Shown here piece by piece: positions 39,599 to 48,398 of a stretch of 64,000 bases of DNA (within the stretch, counting starts at the first letter, position 1; each line of letters starts with the position of its first letter). The notes below the pieces were generated by a model. The model was not told the DNA's origin and ran no database searches. It saw nothing but the letters and a program-made list of their open reading frames with translations. Source of the DNA: Lentilactobacillus otakiensis DSM 19908 = JCM 15040 (GTDB taxonomy: Bacteria; Bacillota; Bacilli; Lactobacillales; Lactobacillaceae); assembly GCF_001434145.1 (NCBI RefSeq), contig NZ_AZED01000014.1, forward strand, positions 186,001 through 250,000, written 5' to 3'. The position numbers were made by a program, and so were the translations under genes.

Positions 39599-40420
39599 CT
39601 AATCTTCAAATTCAGTTGTATCCAAGTTGAGACTCTCCAAAATAATTGTGGCGGTCTCTTCAATTGACTTGTTGGCCACGTTGATGGTTAAGCAGCCAAT
39701 CTTGCGGTACAGCTTTTTTGCATAAGCTAATTCAGTCTTGATGTTTTTCGGATCTGAGTATGGGGTGTCGGCGTTAAGACCATAAGAAATCATTCGCTGC
39801 TTACGAATTTTACTCAATTTTTCCGGCGTGTTCAGCAAGCCGAACATTTTATCTTTATCAATCTCTTCAACTTCTTCTGGTAATTGAAGGTCTGGTCCGA
39901 TTGGTAAATTGGCTACCCGTTGGTTCTGGTTGGCCAAATATAGGGACAATGGGGTTTTGGAGGTTCTTGAAACCCCAAGTAACACAATGTCAGCTTCCAA
40001 TAAGCCTTTTGGATTTTTGCCATCATCATTTTCCACAGCAAATTCAATTGCTGAGATGCGTTCAAAATAATTCTGGTTCAAATCGTGAATGAGACCAGGA
40101 ACATGGGCAGGTTGTTCGCCTGTCACTTGACTAAGCATGTTCATGGGTGTCTGAACACAATCAAAGTCATAGATGCCATTTTCTTTACAAAAATCTTTGA
40201 CCATTTTACTCAGATCAATACTGACCAACGTGTGAAAAATCATCGCTTTTTTGTTGAGGGCAATTTTTAAAATCCCTCGCAGAATGGAGTCGGTTTGAAT
40301 AAATGGGAACCGTCGAATTTCTGCCTTAACGTCCGGAAATTGAGATAGGGCCGTTTGCGCAATGGTCAGTGCGGTGGCACCACTAGAATCAGATATAATA
40401 AATATGTTTTGAGTTTCCAT
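39599..40420 (-). CDS. ppsR: Pyruvate, phosphate dikinase / PEP synthase regulatory protein
   Basis: A DUF299 bifunctional regulator that phosphorylates and dephosphorylates a threonine in PPDK or PEP synthase, controlling pyruvate-to-PEP conversion. The 273-residue product starts METQNIFIISDSSGATA. It carries the P-loop-like LLGVSRTSKTPLSLYLA near 150 and the IGLDP/PIGPDLQLP region, followed by the C-terminal helical part. No PPDK or PEP synthase gene lies in the window. The gene is divergent from rpsU and convergent with nfo. Length is normal. Confidence 0.9.
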   Translation of the reverse strand: METQNIFIISDSSGATALTIAQTALSQFPDVKAEIRRFPFIQTDSILRGILKIALNKKAMIFHTLVSIDLSKMVKDFCKENGIYDFDCVQTPMNMLSQVTGEQPAHVPGLIHDLNQNYFERISAIEFAVENDDGKNPKGLLEADIVLLGVSRTSKTPLSLYLANQNQRVANLPIGPDLQLPEEVEEIDKDKMFGLLNTPEKLSKIRKQRMISYGLNADTPYSDPKNIKTELAYAKKLYRKIGCLTINVANKSIEETATIILESLNLDTTEFED

Positions 40421-40491
40421 GATAAAATAACCCCCAAATTTATATTTGCTAATTAAATATTAACATGCCACAGCAATTTTATCTTAAATCA

Positions 40492-40520
40492 TTGACGATA
40501 TATCGATTAATATGTATAAT
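40492..40520 (+). promoter_or_regulatory. Promoter of rpsU
   Basis: TTGACG at 40492-40497 and TATAAT at 40515-40520 with a 17-base spacer, a near-consensus strong promoter, as expected for a ribosomal protein gene. Confidence 0.75.
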
Positions 40521-40598
40521 TTACTTCGAACCGTTTTAGAAAGCACTTAATATGCTGATTAAACAGTTACATTTAAGCTCGGAGGGAGGGAATTTCAT

Positions 40599-40790
40599 AT
40601 GGCAAAGACAGTCGTTCGTAAAAACGAGTCTCTTGATGATGCTCTTCGACGCTTCAAACGTACAGTTTCTAAAAGCGGTACATTACAGGAATATCGTAAA
40701 CGAGAGTTTTATGAAAAACCAAGTGTTAAGCGTAAGTTAAAGTCTGAAGCAGCACGTAAGCGTAACAATAAGAAGAAACGTCGTTTTTAA
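40599..40790 (+). CDS. rpsU: 30S ribosomal protein S21
   Basis: A 63-residue, very basic ribosomal protein: [20 protein letters not shown] opening, then the [13 protein letters not shown] core and an Arg/Lys-rich tail. ATG 40599 lies behind CGGAGGGAGG. S21 is needed for initiation on natural mRNAs in many bacteria. Linked to yqeY downstream, as in other Firmicutes, but separated by a terminator. Confidence 0.97.
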   Translation: MAKTVVRKNESLDDALRRFKRTVSKSGTLQEYRKREFYEKPSVKRKLKSEAARKRNNKKKRRF

Positions 40791-40805
40791 TAAATGATGA
40801 TTTAA

Positions 40806-40844
40806 AAGGTCGGAGCTAATGTTTATTAGTCTCTGATCTTTTTT
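40806..40844 (+). terminator. Intrinsic terminator after rpsU
   Basis: AAGGTCGGAG (40806-40815) pairs with CTCTGATCTT (40831-40840) with G-U pairs, inner CTAAT/ATTAG closes the stem after a one-base bulge, and a T-run follows. Confidence 0.8.
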
Positions 40845-40885
40845 AATGTTAAAATTTAAGTATTAACTGAAAAGAGGTTACTTTG

Positions 40886-41335
40886 ATGAGTGTATATGAT
40901 AAATTGCTTTCTGACATGAAGGATGCCATGAAGGCTAGAGACAAAGTCCGATTGGGTGTCATTCGTGGTATTAAAGCCCAAGTTATGAATGCCAAAGTAG
41001 CGGACGGAAACCACGATTTAACTGAAGATCAAATTAACGATATCATCATGAAAGAGATTAAGCAGCAAAAGGAATCTCTGGAAGAATTTCAAAAAGCTGA
41101 CCGCCAAGATTTGGTAAAGGATCAGGAAGCAAAACTGAAAATTGCCGAAGAGTATGCGCCCAAACAACTTTCAGAAGATGAAGTTGAAAAGATTGTCCAA
41201 GACACCATGTCACAGGTTGGTGCTGAATCAATGGCCGACTTTGGTAAAGTGATGGGTGCCATCATGCCAAAAGTGAAGGGCAAGGCTGACGGCAGTGTGA
41301 TTAACAAATTAGTTAAGAAGCAGCTGCAAAGCTAG
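40886..41335 (+). CDS. yqeY: YqeY family protein (GatB/YqeY domain)
   Basis: A 149-residue protein made of the helical GatB/YqeY domain, also found at the C-terminus of the tRNA amidotransferase subunit GatB. Its own function is unsettled; a tRNA-related role is inferred from the domain. The start ATG 40886 follows AAAGAGG with 8-base spacing; TTG 40883 directly before it is less likely. Features include IMKEIKQQKESLEEF and the C-terminal MADFGKVMGAIMPKVKGKADGS block. Normal length. Confidence 0.92.
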   Translation: MSVYDKLLSDMKDAMKARDKVRLGVIRGIKAQVMNAKVADGNHDLTEDQINDIIMKEIKQQKESLEEFQKADRQDLVKDQEAKLKIAEEYAPKQLSEDEVEKIVQDTMSQVGAESMADFGKVMGAIMPKVKGKADGSVINKLVKKQLQS

Positions 41336-41406
41336 AATGCTTTAGGTAACCACAACTTTGTGGTAGTATCTGAATAACGATTACTAATAAAAAGGAGCTC
41401 ACTTAC

Positions 41407-42372
41407 TTGGCTGATACTCAACAAGTTACAAGAGAGTTTATTGTATCCGACCCAAACGAATTATTGCAGATGGTGGGCGCTCAAGATGAGTTCATCACGA
41501 TTATCGAAGAGGGCATGGATGTCTCTATCAATGTCTTCGGTAATTCACTGAGAGTGACTGGTCAGGACGAACCGGTTAGCATTACCCTGCACATTTTGGA
41601 GAATATTCTCTCTTTAATTCAAAAGGGAATTAATATTAACAGCAGTGACTTCATCAGTGCGATGAATATGGCCCAAAACGGCACCCTGGAGTACTTTAAG
41701 GATCTTTACAATGAAGTCCTTATCAAAGACGCAAAGGGCAAGGCTGTCCGTGTGAAGACCTTTGGACAGCGACAGTATATTCAGGCAATTAAGCACTCTG
41801 ACGTCGCTTTTGGGATTGGGCCTGCCGGAACCGGTAAGACCTATTTGGCGGTTGTCATGGCCATCGCTGCGCTGAAAAAAGGCACTGTTGATAAGATCGT
41901 CTTAACTCGTCCGGCTGTTGAAGCTGGAGAAAGTTTAGGCTTTTTACCTGGGGACTTGAAAGAAAAAGTTGATCCATATTTACGACCGATTTATGATGCT
42001 TTGCACGCAATTTTAGGTGCCGAGCACACGGAACGGCTGATGGATCGTGGGACAATCGAAATTGCCCCGCTGGCATACATGCGTGGCCGGACTTTGGATA
42101 ATGCATTTGTTATCTTAGATGAAGCTCAGAATACCACTAACATGCAGATGAAGATGTTTTTGACCCGTTTAGGTTTCGGCTCAAAAATGATTGTCAATGG
42201 TGACATTTCACAAATTGATTTACCAAAACATTCCGCCAGCGGGTTGGTTACTGCGCAAAAAATCTTAAAGGACATCGATCAAATTGAGTTTGTGACCTTT
42301 ACCGCAAAGGACGTTGTTCGGCACCCAGTTGTTGCCAAAATTATCACCGCTTACGAAAAAAGCGGTAATTAA
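41407..42372 (+). CDS. phoH: PhoH-like ATPase
   Basis: A 321-residue PhoH-family P-loop ATPase of the YbeZ type, linked to RNA metabolism and ribosome maturation through its partner YbeY. Walker A is in GIGPAGTGKTYLAV near 140 and Walker B in AFVILDEAQNTT near 236. The N-terminal 100 residues form a KH-like domain. TTG 41407 follows AAAAGGAGC. ybeY lies 28 bases downstream, so the two partners are coexpressed. Confidence 0.93.
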   Translation: MADTQQVTREFIVSDPNELLQMVGAQDEFITIIEEGMDVSINVFGNSLRVTGQDEPVSITLHILENILSLIQKGININSSDFISAMNMAQNGTLEYFKDLYNEVLIKDAKGKAVRVKTFGQRQYIQAIKHSDVAFGIGPAGTGKTYLAVVMAIAALKKGTVDKIVLTRPAVEAGESLGFLPGDLKEKVDPYLRPIYDALHAILGAEHTERLMDRGTIEIAPLAYMRGRTLDNAFVILDEAQNTTNMQMKMFLTRLGFGSKMIVNGDISQIDLPKHSASGLVTAQKILKDIDQIEFVTFTAKDVVRHPVVAKIITAYEKSGN

Positions 42373-42400
42373 TCTTTAATAGACTTGAGGAATTAATTTA

Positions 42401-42883
42401 ATGGATTTAGAAATTTATGATAAAACTGAAAAAGGCGTTTCTGAAAAGGATCAGAAACTCATTCGGGATGTGTTGGATTTTGCCGGTTCATACATCCACT
42501 TGGCTGACAACACAGAGATGTCAGTGACCCTCGTCAATAACGACGAGATTCACCAAATCAACAAAAAGTATCGTGGTGTGGATCGAGCAACTGATGTGAT
42601 TAGTTTCGCAATTGAAGATGACGACGATGATGATTTTCCAATCGTGATGGACAAAGAGCTAAAAGAAGCGATTCCAGAAAACATTGGCGATATTTTTGTT
42701 TCTGTCGATAAAGTTGCTGAACAAGCTGATTATCTTGGACACTCATTTGAACGCGAACTTGGATTCTTATGTGTCCATGGATTTTTACACTTAAATGGTT
42801 ACGATCATATGAAGAAAGCTGACGCGGACGTCATGTTTCCGCTGCAAAAAGAGATTTTAAATGCATATGGACTCAAAAGATAA
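42401..42883 (+). CDS. ybeY: Endoribonuclease YbeY (rRNA maturation factor)
   Basis: YbeY is a single-strand endoribonuclease in 16S rRNA 3' end maturation and ribosome quality control. The 160-residue product has the zinc-binding HGFLHLNGYDH motif near residue 127 and the substrate-channel RATDVISFAIE stretch. An acidic insert (EDDDDDDFP) follows the latter. ATG 42401 follows TTGAGGAATT. The end overlaps dgkA by 23 bases, showing tight coupling in the phoH-ybeY-dgkA-era-recO operon. Confidence 0.95.
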   Translation: MDLEIYDKTEKGVSEKDQKLIRDVLDFAGSYIHLADNTEMSVTLVNNDEIHQINKKYRGVDRATDVISFAIEDDDDDDFPIVMDKELKEAIPENIGDIFVSVDKVAEQADYLGHSFERELGFLCVHGFLHLNGYDHMKKADADVMFPLQKEILNAYGLKR

Positions 42884-43268
42884 ACGTAAACCACAATTGG
42901 ATAAGAACAAAACATTCTTTCAGTCAGTCGGGCACGCGCTCGATGGGATTAAGCGACTTCTATTGGAAGAACGCAACTTCCGGATTGATTTGGTGGTGGC
43001 AATTGTTGTTTTGACTTTTGCCGTCGTCATGAAGATTAGCATCAACGAATGGCTTTGGCTGTTCGCCGCCTTTTTCTCTGTGATTGGTTCGGAAGTTCTG
43101 AACACAGTTGTTGAAAATGTCGTCGACCTGATCGTCGGCCACCATTTTGACTCACTGGCCAAACGGGCGAAGGATATTGCTGCCGGCGGCGTTTTACTGT
43201 CAGCACTTTTTGCTGTGATCATTGGGATGCTGATTTTTGTTCCCAGGTTCATTGCGTTACTAAATTAA
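42861..43268 (+). CDS. dgkA: Diacylglycerol kinase family protein (undecaprenol kinase)
   Basis: A 135-residue membrane kinase with three membrane segments after a basic N-terminus. Conserved blocks are RNFRIDLVVA, then GSEVLNTVVENVVDL with the active-site glutamates, and AKDIAAGGVLLSA. In Gram-positives this family mainly phosphorylates undecaprenol, recycling the carrier lipid that UppS makes. The ATG at 42861 follows AAAGAG inside the end of ybeY; ATG 42867 is an alternative. era follows 12 bases downstream. The cdd gene found between dgkA and era in Bacillus is absent. Confidence 0.92.
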   Translation: MHMDSKDKRKPQLDKNKTFFQSVGHALDGIKRLLLEERNFRIDLVVAIVVLTFAVVMKISINEWLWLFAAFFSVIGSEVLNTVVENVVDLIVGHHFDSLAKRAKDIAAGGVLLSALFAVIIGMLIFVPRFIALLN

Positions 43269-43280
43269 GAGGGGTAAGAA

Positions 43281-44183
43281 ATGGATAATCCAGATTTTCA
43301 TTCAGGCTTTATTGCGATTGTCGGCCGACCAAACGTTGGTAAGTCAACGTTTTTAAACCGTGTCATTGGTCAAAAAATTGCCATCATGAGCGACAAACCA
43401 CAAACGACCAGAAACAAGATTCAAGGTGTTTACACAACCAAGGACGCCCAAATTGTCTTTATTGACACACCGGGAATTCATAAACCTCAGAATAAACTGG
43501 GGGATTTCATGATGGAATCTGCTCTGTCAGCCTTGAAAGAGGTTGATGCAGTTTTATTCATGGTCAACGCGACCGAACATCGTGGTGCCGGTGATAATTT
43601 CATCATCGATCAATTGAAAAATGTTGATAAGCCGATCTATCTGTTAATTAACAAAATTGATGAGATTTCACCGGATGACATCATGCCGATTATTGAGCAG
43701 TATAAAAATGCCTTGGAATTTAAGGACGTCTATCCAATTTCTGCACTTCAAGGCAACAATGTGCCTGAATTGATTGACACTTTGATAAAAGAGCTCCCTA
43801 ATGGGCCTCAATACTATCCAGCTGATGAGGTCACCGATCATCCTGAGCGGTTTGTCATCTCTGAATTGATCCGAGAAAAGGTCTTGGAGTTGACTCGCCA
43901 GGAGATCCCTCATTCAACTGCTGTCGTGATTGAAAGTATCAAAACCGAAGAAAGTCTCCTGCGAATTCGGGCCACCATTATCGTTGAGCGTGACGGCCAA
44001 AAGGGAATTGTCATTGGTAAGGGCGGCTCAATGCTTAAGAAGATTGGGACACTTGCCAGAAAAGATATCGAAAATATGATGGGCAATAAGGTCTTCCTTG
44101 AGCTGTGGGTTAAGGTTGAACCGCATTGGCGTGATAAAGCCAATCTGCTCAATTCCTATGGTTATCGAAAAGACAATTATTAG
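43281..44183 (+). CDS. era: GTPase Era
   Basis: Era binds the 3' end of 16S rRNA and checks 30S maturation. The 300-residue product has G1 GRPNVGKST, the [12 protein letters not shown] switch region, G3 DTPGIHKP, G4 NKID and a C-terminal KH domain with [16 protein letters not shown] 43281 lies behind AAGAGGGGT. It is followed by recO after 12 bases. Confidence 0.97.
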   Translation: MDNPDFHSGFIAIVGRPNVGKSTFLNRVIGQKIAIMSDKPQTTRNKIQGVYTTKDAQIVFIDTPGIHKPQNKLGDFMMESALSALKEVDAVLFMVNATEHRGAGDNFIIDQLKNVDKPIYLLINKIDEISPDDIMPIIEQYKNALEFKDVYPISALQGNNVPELIDTLIKELPNGPQYYPADEVTDHPERFVISELIREKVLELTRQEIPHSTAVVIESIKTEESLLRIRATIIVERDGQKGIVIGKGGSMLKKIGTLARKDIENMMGNKVFLELWVKVEPHWRDKANLLNSYGYRKDNY

Positions 44184-44195
44184 AGGTGAATCACT

Positions 44196-44957
44196 TTGTC
44201 AAAGGGTCAGCGAACGGATTTTAATGGTATTTTGCTCTATACAAAAGCCTATCGGGAACATGACCTGCTGATAAAATTTCTCACCAAGGAATTCGGCAAA
44301 AAGATGTTCCTGGTCAGAGGTGCCAAGCGGCCGAAGTTTAAGATGCGTGCAGCCATCCTGCCATTTACCTACGGCCTGTATGGCGGCGATATCATGGAAT
44401 CGGGCTTATCGTATATCTTGAACGATAAGCATTTGGAACATTTTCAAAATATTAGTGAAGATATTACCAAGAATGCCTATGCCACTTATATCATGTCATT
44501 GATTGATCTCGCGTATCCGGATGGGGAACCAATTCCCGCCTGGTACGATAAGCTCTTGATTGGGATGAAATTGATTGACGAAGGCTTTGATGAGCAGATT
44601 ATCACTAATATTTTTGAGGTCCAACTATTAAACGCTTATGGCGTTGCGCCGAACTGGGTTGACTGCACCATTTGCCATCGAACCGATCTACCGTTTGACT
44701 ATTCCGAGGCATATGGTGGCTTGTTATGCCAGAACCATTGGGATAAGGATCCATACCGTATGCATTTGGATGCGCGGACCATCTATTATCTCCGGCTATT
44801 TTCCGTCGTCGATCTGGCCAAATTGACTCACATCAAGGTCAACGACCAGACAAAAAAGTCACTACGGGAAGTTCTTGACCAGATATATGCCAGAAGTGTC
44901 GGAGTTGTTCCGAAGAGTAAACATTTTATCGATCAGTTGGGAAAATTCAAGCTGTGA
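44196..44957 (+). CDS. recO: DNA repair protein RecO
   Basis: RecO loads RecA with RecF and RecR on SSB-coated DNA. The 253-residue product has an N-terminal OB-fold (DFNGILLYTKAYREHDLLIKF) and a helical C-terminal part with a cysteine/histidine zinc-binding site (CTICHR ... LLCQNH). TTG 44196 follows AGAGGTGA. It ends the operon; the glyQS promoter lies 13 bases after its stop. Confidence 0.93.
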   Translation: MSKGQRTDFNGILLYTKAYREHDLLIKFLTKEFGKKMFLVRGAKRPKFKMRAAILPFTYGLYGGDIMESGLSYILNDKHLEHFQNISEDITKNAYATYIMSLIDLAYPDGEPIPAWYDKLLIGMKLIDEGFDEQIITNIFEVQLLNAYGVAPNWVDCTICHRTDLPFDYSEAYGGLLCQNHWDKDPYRMHLDARTIYYLRLFSVVDLAKLTHIKVNDQTKKSLREVLDQIYARSVGVVPKSKHFIDQLGKFKL

Positions 44958-44969
44958 TGGATAACAGCG

Positions 44970-44998
44970 TTGACAATAATTTAAATGTCAACTATGAT
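44970..44998 (+). promoter_or_regulatory. Promoter of the glyQS T-box transcript
   Basis: Consensus TTGACA at 44970-44975 and TATGAT at 44993-44998 with exactly 17 bases between. Transcription would begin near 45005, just before T-box stem I. Confidence 0.8.
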
Positions 44999-45009
44999 TA
45001 TTTTGAAAT

Positions 45010-45224
45010 AAATAATTCAATGATGACAAAAGAAATTGGATGATGGATTTTTTAAACGAGATCAGGATAGTGTGAGCTGGTCAGAATCGATCATTTAAAT
45101 GGCGCTTTTCGAGTTGAACAATTAAGTGCTGGTAGCAATACCAGAAGTAGGGTGGAACCGCGATTTCATCGTCCCTATGTTGAGTGGCTTAGTCTATAAG
45201 TCGTTGAACATAGGGACTTTTTTT
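45010..45224 (+). promoter_or_regulatory. T-box riboswitch leader of glyQS
   Basis: Stem I base AAAAG (45028-45032) pairs with CTTTT (45105-45109), and ATGAT with ATCAT above it. The specifier region reads GGC at 45101-45103 followed by a purine, a glycine codon matching the downstream genes. The T-box AGGGTGGAACCGCG lies at 45149-45162. The terminator is GTCCCTATGTT (45171-45181) with AACATAGGGAC (45207-45217) and a 7-T run. Uncharged tRNA-Gly should promote read-through into glyQ. Confidence 0.93.
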
Positions 45225-45254
45225 CATGCTTTTTAATAATTAGGAGGAAATTTT

Positions 45255-46181
45255 ATGACTGAAAAATTATCAGTTCAAGAGATTATCCTGCGGCTGCAGC
45301 AATATTGGTCAGCCCAGGGATGTATGTTAATGCAGGCCTACGATACGGAAAAGGGTGCCGGAACCATGAGCCCATATACATTCTTACGTGCCATTGGACC
45401 AGAACCTTGGAATGCCGCTTATGTGGAACCATCACGTCGCCCAGCTGATGGTCGATATGGCGAAAATCCCAACCGATTGTATCAACATCATCAATTCCAA
45501 GTAATTATGAAACCTTCTCCTGAAAACATTCAAGAATTGTATTTGAACAGTTTAAAGGAACTTGGGATTAATCCGCTCGAACATGATATCCGATTTGTTG
45601 AAGATAACTGGGAAAACCCTTCAATGGGTTGTGCCGGTGTTGGTTGGGAAGTTTGGCTTGACGGAATGGAAATCACTCAGTTCACTTACTTCCAAATTGT
45701 TGGTGGCCTGGAAATGGATCCAGTTGCCTCAGAAATTACTTATGGTTTGGAACGGCTTTCTTCTTATGTTCAAGACGTCAACTCAGTCTTTGATTTGAAC
45801 TGGTCTGATGACGTCAAATATGGTGACATTTTCAAGGAACCTGAATATGAACATTCAAAGTATAGTTTTGAAGTTTCTGACCAAGAAATGCTTCTGAATT
45901 TGTTTAATGATTACGAACGAGAAGCCAAACGATTGTTGGCCCAAGATTTAGTTCACCCGGCTTATGACTACATTCTTAAGTGCAGCCACACTTTCAACTT
46001 GCTGGATGCAAGAGGCGCTGTTTCTGTCACTGAACGTGCCGGCTACCTTTCAAGGATCCGCAACCTCGCCCGTTCGGTTGCCAAAGAGTTTGTCGAAGCC
46101 CGAAAGCGATTGGGCTTCCCATTAATCAAAGATGAAAAGAAACGCCAAGAATTATTAAAAGACGACAAGGAGGAAAAATAA
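45255..46181 (+). CDS. glyQ: Glycyl-tRNA synthetase alpha subunit
   Basis: The catalytic subunit of the alpha2-beta2 type GlyRS. The 308-residue product has the [19 protein letters not shown] opening, the [19 protein letters not shown] region, the [16 protein letters not shown] block and TYGLERL motif 3. ATG 45255 follows TTAGGAGGA. Its stop TAA overlaps the glyS ATG by one base (TAATG), giving strict translational coupling for equal subunit amounts. Confidence 0.97.
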   Translation: MTEKLSVQEIILRLQQYWSAQGCMLMQAYDTEKGAGTMSPYTFLRAIGPEPWNAAYVEPSRRPADGRYGENPNRLYQHHQFQVIMKPSPENIQELYLNSLKELGINPLEHDIRFVEDNWENPSMGCAGVGWEVWLDGMEITQFTYFQIVGGLEMDPVASEITYGLERLSSYVQDVNSVFDLNWSDDVKYGDIFKEPEYEHSKYSFEVSDQEMLLNLFNDYEREAKRLLAQDLVHPAYDYILKCSHTFNLLDARGAVSVTERAGYLSRIRNLARSVAKEFVEARKRLGFPLIKDEKKRQELLKDDKEEK

Positions 46182-48262
46182 TGGCTAACAATTTCTTATT
46201 AGAAATCGGCTTGGAAGAAATTCCAGCTCACGTTGTAACGCCCAGCATCAATCAACTTAAAAAGCGGGCCAGCGATTTCTTGAAGGATCAACGAATTTCA
46301 TTTGCTGACATTAAAACATTCAGTACTCCTCGTCGTTTAGCTTTATACATTACTGGGTTGGCTGATAAGCAACCCGACATTGACAAATCTGTTAAGGGGC
46401 CTGCCAAGAAAATTGCTCAAGACGATGATGGCAATTGGACCAAAGCCGCGATCGGTTTTTCACGCGGTCAAGGTGCCACACCTGATGACATTACCTTCAA
46501 GGATGTCAAGGGAACTGAATACGTGTTTGTTGAAAAGCACATTGCTGGCAAGCCAGTTAAGGAAATTTTACCTGGAATGAAAGATGTTATCACCGCAATG
46601 ACCTTCCCAACCATGATGAAGTGGGGAACCTACTCATTTGAATATGTTCGCCCAATCAAATGGCTGGTCGCACTACTCAATGATCAAGTCATTCCATTCA
46701 AGATTCTTGATGTTGATACGGATCGGATTACCTCAGGTCACCGATTCTTGGGTAAAGATATTGAATTGGCCAATGCAAACGAATACGAAGAAAAATTAAC
46801 GGAACAGTTCGTGATTGCCGATGCTGCCAAGCGAAAAGAATTAATTTCCAAACAAATCAACAAAATCGCTGCTGACAATAATTGGAAAATTAACTTGGAT
46901 CCTGATTTACTGGAAGAAGTTAACAACTTGGTTGAATGGCCAACTGCATTCTTTGGTAATTTTGACGAAAAGTATCTGACCATTCCAGACGAGGTGCTGA
47001 TCACTTCCATGAAGGATCACCAACGTTTCTTCTACGTCACTGACCAGGACGGCAAGTTGTTGCCTCACTTCATTTCAGTTCGTAATGGAAATGATTATGA
47101 CATTCAAAACGTGGTTGCCGGAAACGAAAAAGTTTTGACTGCTCGTCTTGATGATGCCATGTTCTTCTATCAAGAAGATCAAAAGAAGTCAATCGCTGAT
47201 TACGTTGAGCGTCTGAAGAAGGTCAGCTTCCATGACAAGATTTCAACAATGTATGAGAAGATGCAACGAGTTCAAGTGATGTCAGCATACTTGGGTAAAC
47301 TAGCTGGCCTTTCTGCACAGGAATTAAAGGATCTTAATCGGGCTGCTGCGATTTACAAATTCGATTTAGTGACTGGGATGGTCGGCGAATTTGCTGAATT
47401 ACAAGGTGTAATGGGTAACAAATATGCCTTGTTGAACGGCGAGGATCAAGCCGTTGCCACCGCAATTTCTGAGCATTACATGCCAATTTCCGCCAATGGT
47501 GAGCTACCAAAAACGAATGTTGGGGCTATCTTGGCGATTGCTGACAAGTTGGACAGCATTTTGACGTTCTTTGCTGCCGGCATGATTCCAAGTGGTTCAA
47601 ACGACCCATACGCACTTCGTCGTCAAGCTACTGGGGTGGTTCGAATTGTGGCTGACAAAAAGTTGAACTTTGACTTGGATGAAACCCTTGATAAGTTGAT
47701 TGATTTGGAGGATCAAGCTAACGTCGCTCCGAAATTAGATATGAAGAGTCAGGTTGCAGCCGTCAGTGCCTTCACCAAAGATCGAATCAAACAATATTTG
47801 GATGACCTCGGTGTTCGTTATGATATCGCCGATGCGGTGACCTCTGGTTCTCACACCAATATTTTGTTCAATATTGCCAGTGCCAAGACACTCCAGGATC
47901 ATAAAGATGAGGCCGACTTTAAGGACATCATCGAATCTCTTACTCGAGTACAGCGAATCTCCAAGAAGGGATCATTTGAAGCTGATGATTTGAATGTTGA
48001 TCCAGATTTGTTTGAAAATGATTCTGAAAAAGCTTTGTACCAAGCAGTTTTGGATGCGTCAGAGGATTACACCGCTCAAAGTGCTGAGGAAGACTTTGAC
48101 CGATTGTCACAGCTTAAAGATAAGATCAACGATTACTTTGACGCCACCATGGTCATGGCCAAAGATGAACAATTGAAGAACAACCATTTACGTCAATTAA
48201 CAATTATCGCGAAGATGATTATGTACCTTGGCGATCTCGACAAGCTGGTTGTCAAAGGTTAA
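46181..48262 (+). CDS. glyS: Glycyl-tRNA synthetase beta subunit
   Basis: The tRNA-binding subunit of tetrameric GlyRS, 693 residues. Family features are the opening [14 protein letters not shown], the [14 protein letters not shown] block, [11 protein letters not shown] and [18 protein letters not shown] near 475. A C-terminal anticodon-binding domain follows. ATG 46181 overlaps the glyQ stop and uses AAGGAGG inside the glyQ end. A terminator follows at 48333-48359. Confidence 0.97.
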   Translation: MANNFLLEIGLEEIPAHVVTPSINQLKKRASDFLKDQRISFADIKTFSTPRRLALYITGLADKQPDIDKSVKGPAKKIAQDDDGNWTKAAIGFSRGQGATPDDITFKDVKGTEYVFVEKHIAGKPVKEILPGMKDVITAMTFPTMMKWGTYSFEYVRPIKWLVALLNDQVIPFKILDVDTDRITSGHRFLGKDIELANANEYEEKLTEQFVIADAAKRKELISKQINKIAADNNWKINLDPDLLEEVNNLVEWPTAFFGNFDEKYLTIPDEVLITSMKDHQRFFYVTDQDGKLLPHFISVRNGNDYDIQNVVAGNEKVLTARLDDAMFFYQEDQKKSIADYVERLKKVSFHDKISTMYEKMQRVQVMSAYLGKLAGLSAQELKDLNRAAAIYKFDLVTGMVGEFAELQGVMGNKYALLNGEDQAVATAISEHYMPISANGELPKTNVGAILAIADKLDSILTFFAAGMIPSGSNDPYALRRQATGVVRIVADKKLNFDLDETLDKLIDLEDQANVAPKLDMKSQVAAVSAFTKDRIKQYLDDLGVRYDIADAVTSGSHTNILFNIASAKTLQDHKDEADFKDIIESLTRVQRISKKGSFEADDLNVDPDLFENDSEKALYQAVLDASEDYTAQSAEEDFDRLSQLKDKINDYFDATMVMAKDEQLKNNHLRQLTIIAKMIMYLGDLDKLVVKG

Positions 48263-48332
48263 TCTTCGAGGGCCAATGTTTGTACAAAGTTGACTTTTAT
48301 GCTAATATTTAAATACGTATCGCTAGTAAAAC

Positions 48333-48359
48333 AAGTCGCACTTTTCGGTGCGGCTTTTT
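48333..48359 (+). terminator. Intrinsic terminator after glyS
   Basis: AAGTCGCAC (48333-48341), loop TTTTCG, GTGCGGCTT (48348-48356), one G-U pair, followed by a T-run ending at 48359. It separates glyQS from dnaG-rpoD. Confidence 0.85.
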
Positions 48360-48398
48360 ACAGGTATTGAATTAGTTTTGAAGATGGGAGGCGAAGTA

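Noticed and set aside
41349-41364. ACCACA/TGTGGT hairpin and TGgTAGTAT before phoH
   Set aside because: The stem is only 6 bp without U-run and the -35 is poor. A promoter for phoH is possible here but not well enough supported to list.
48290-48319. Possible promoter TTGACT / TACGTA between glyS and dnaG
   Set aside because: The -10 is poor and it would lie immediately upstream of the glyS terminator, so it could not efficiently serve dnaG. Left unannotated.
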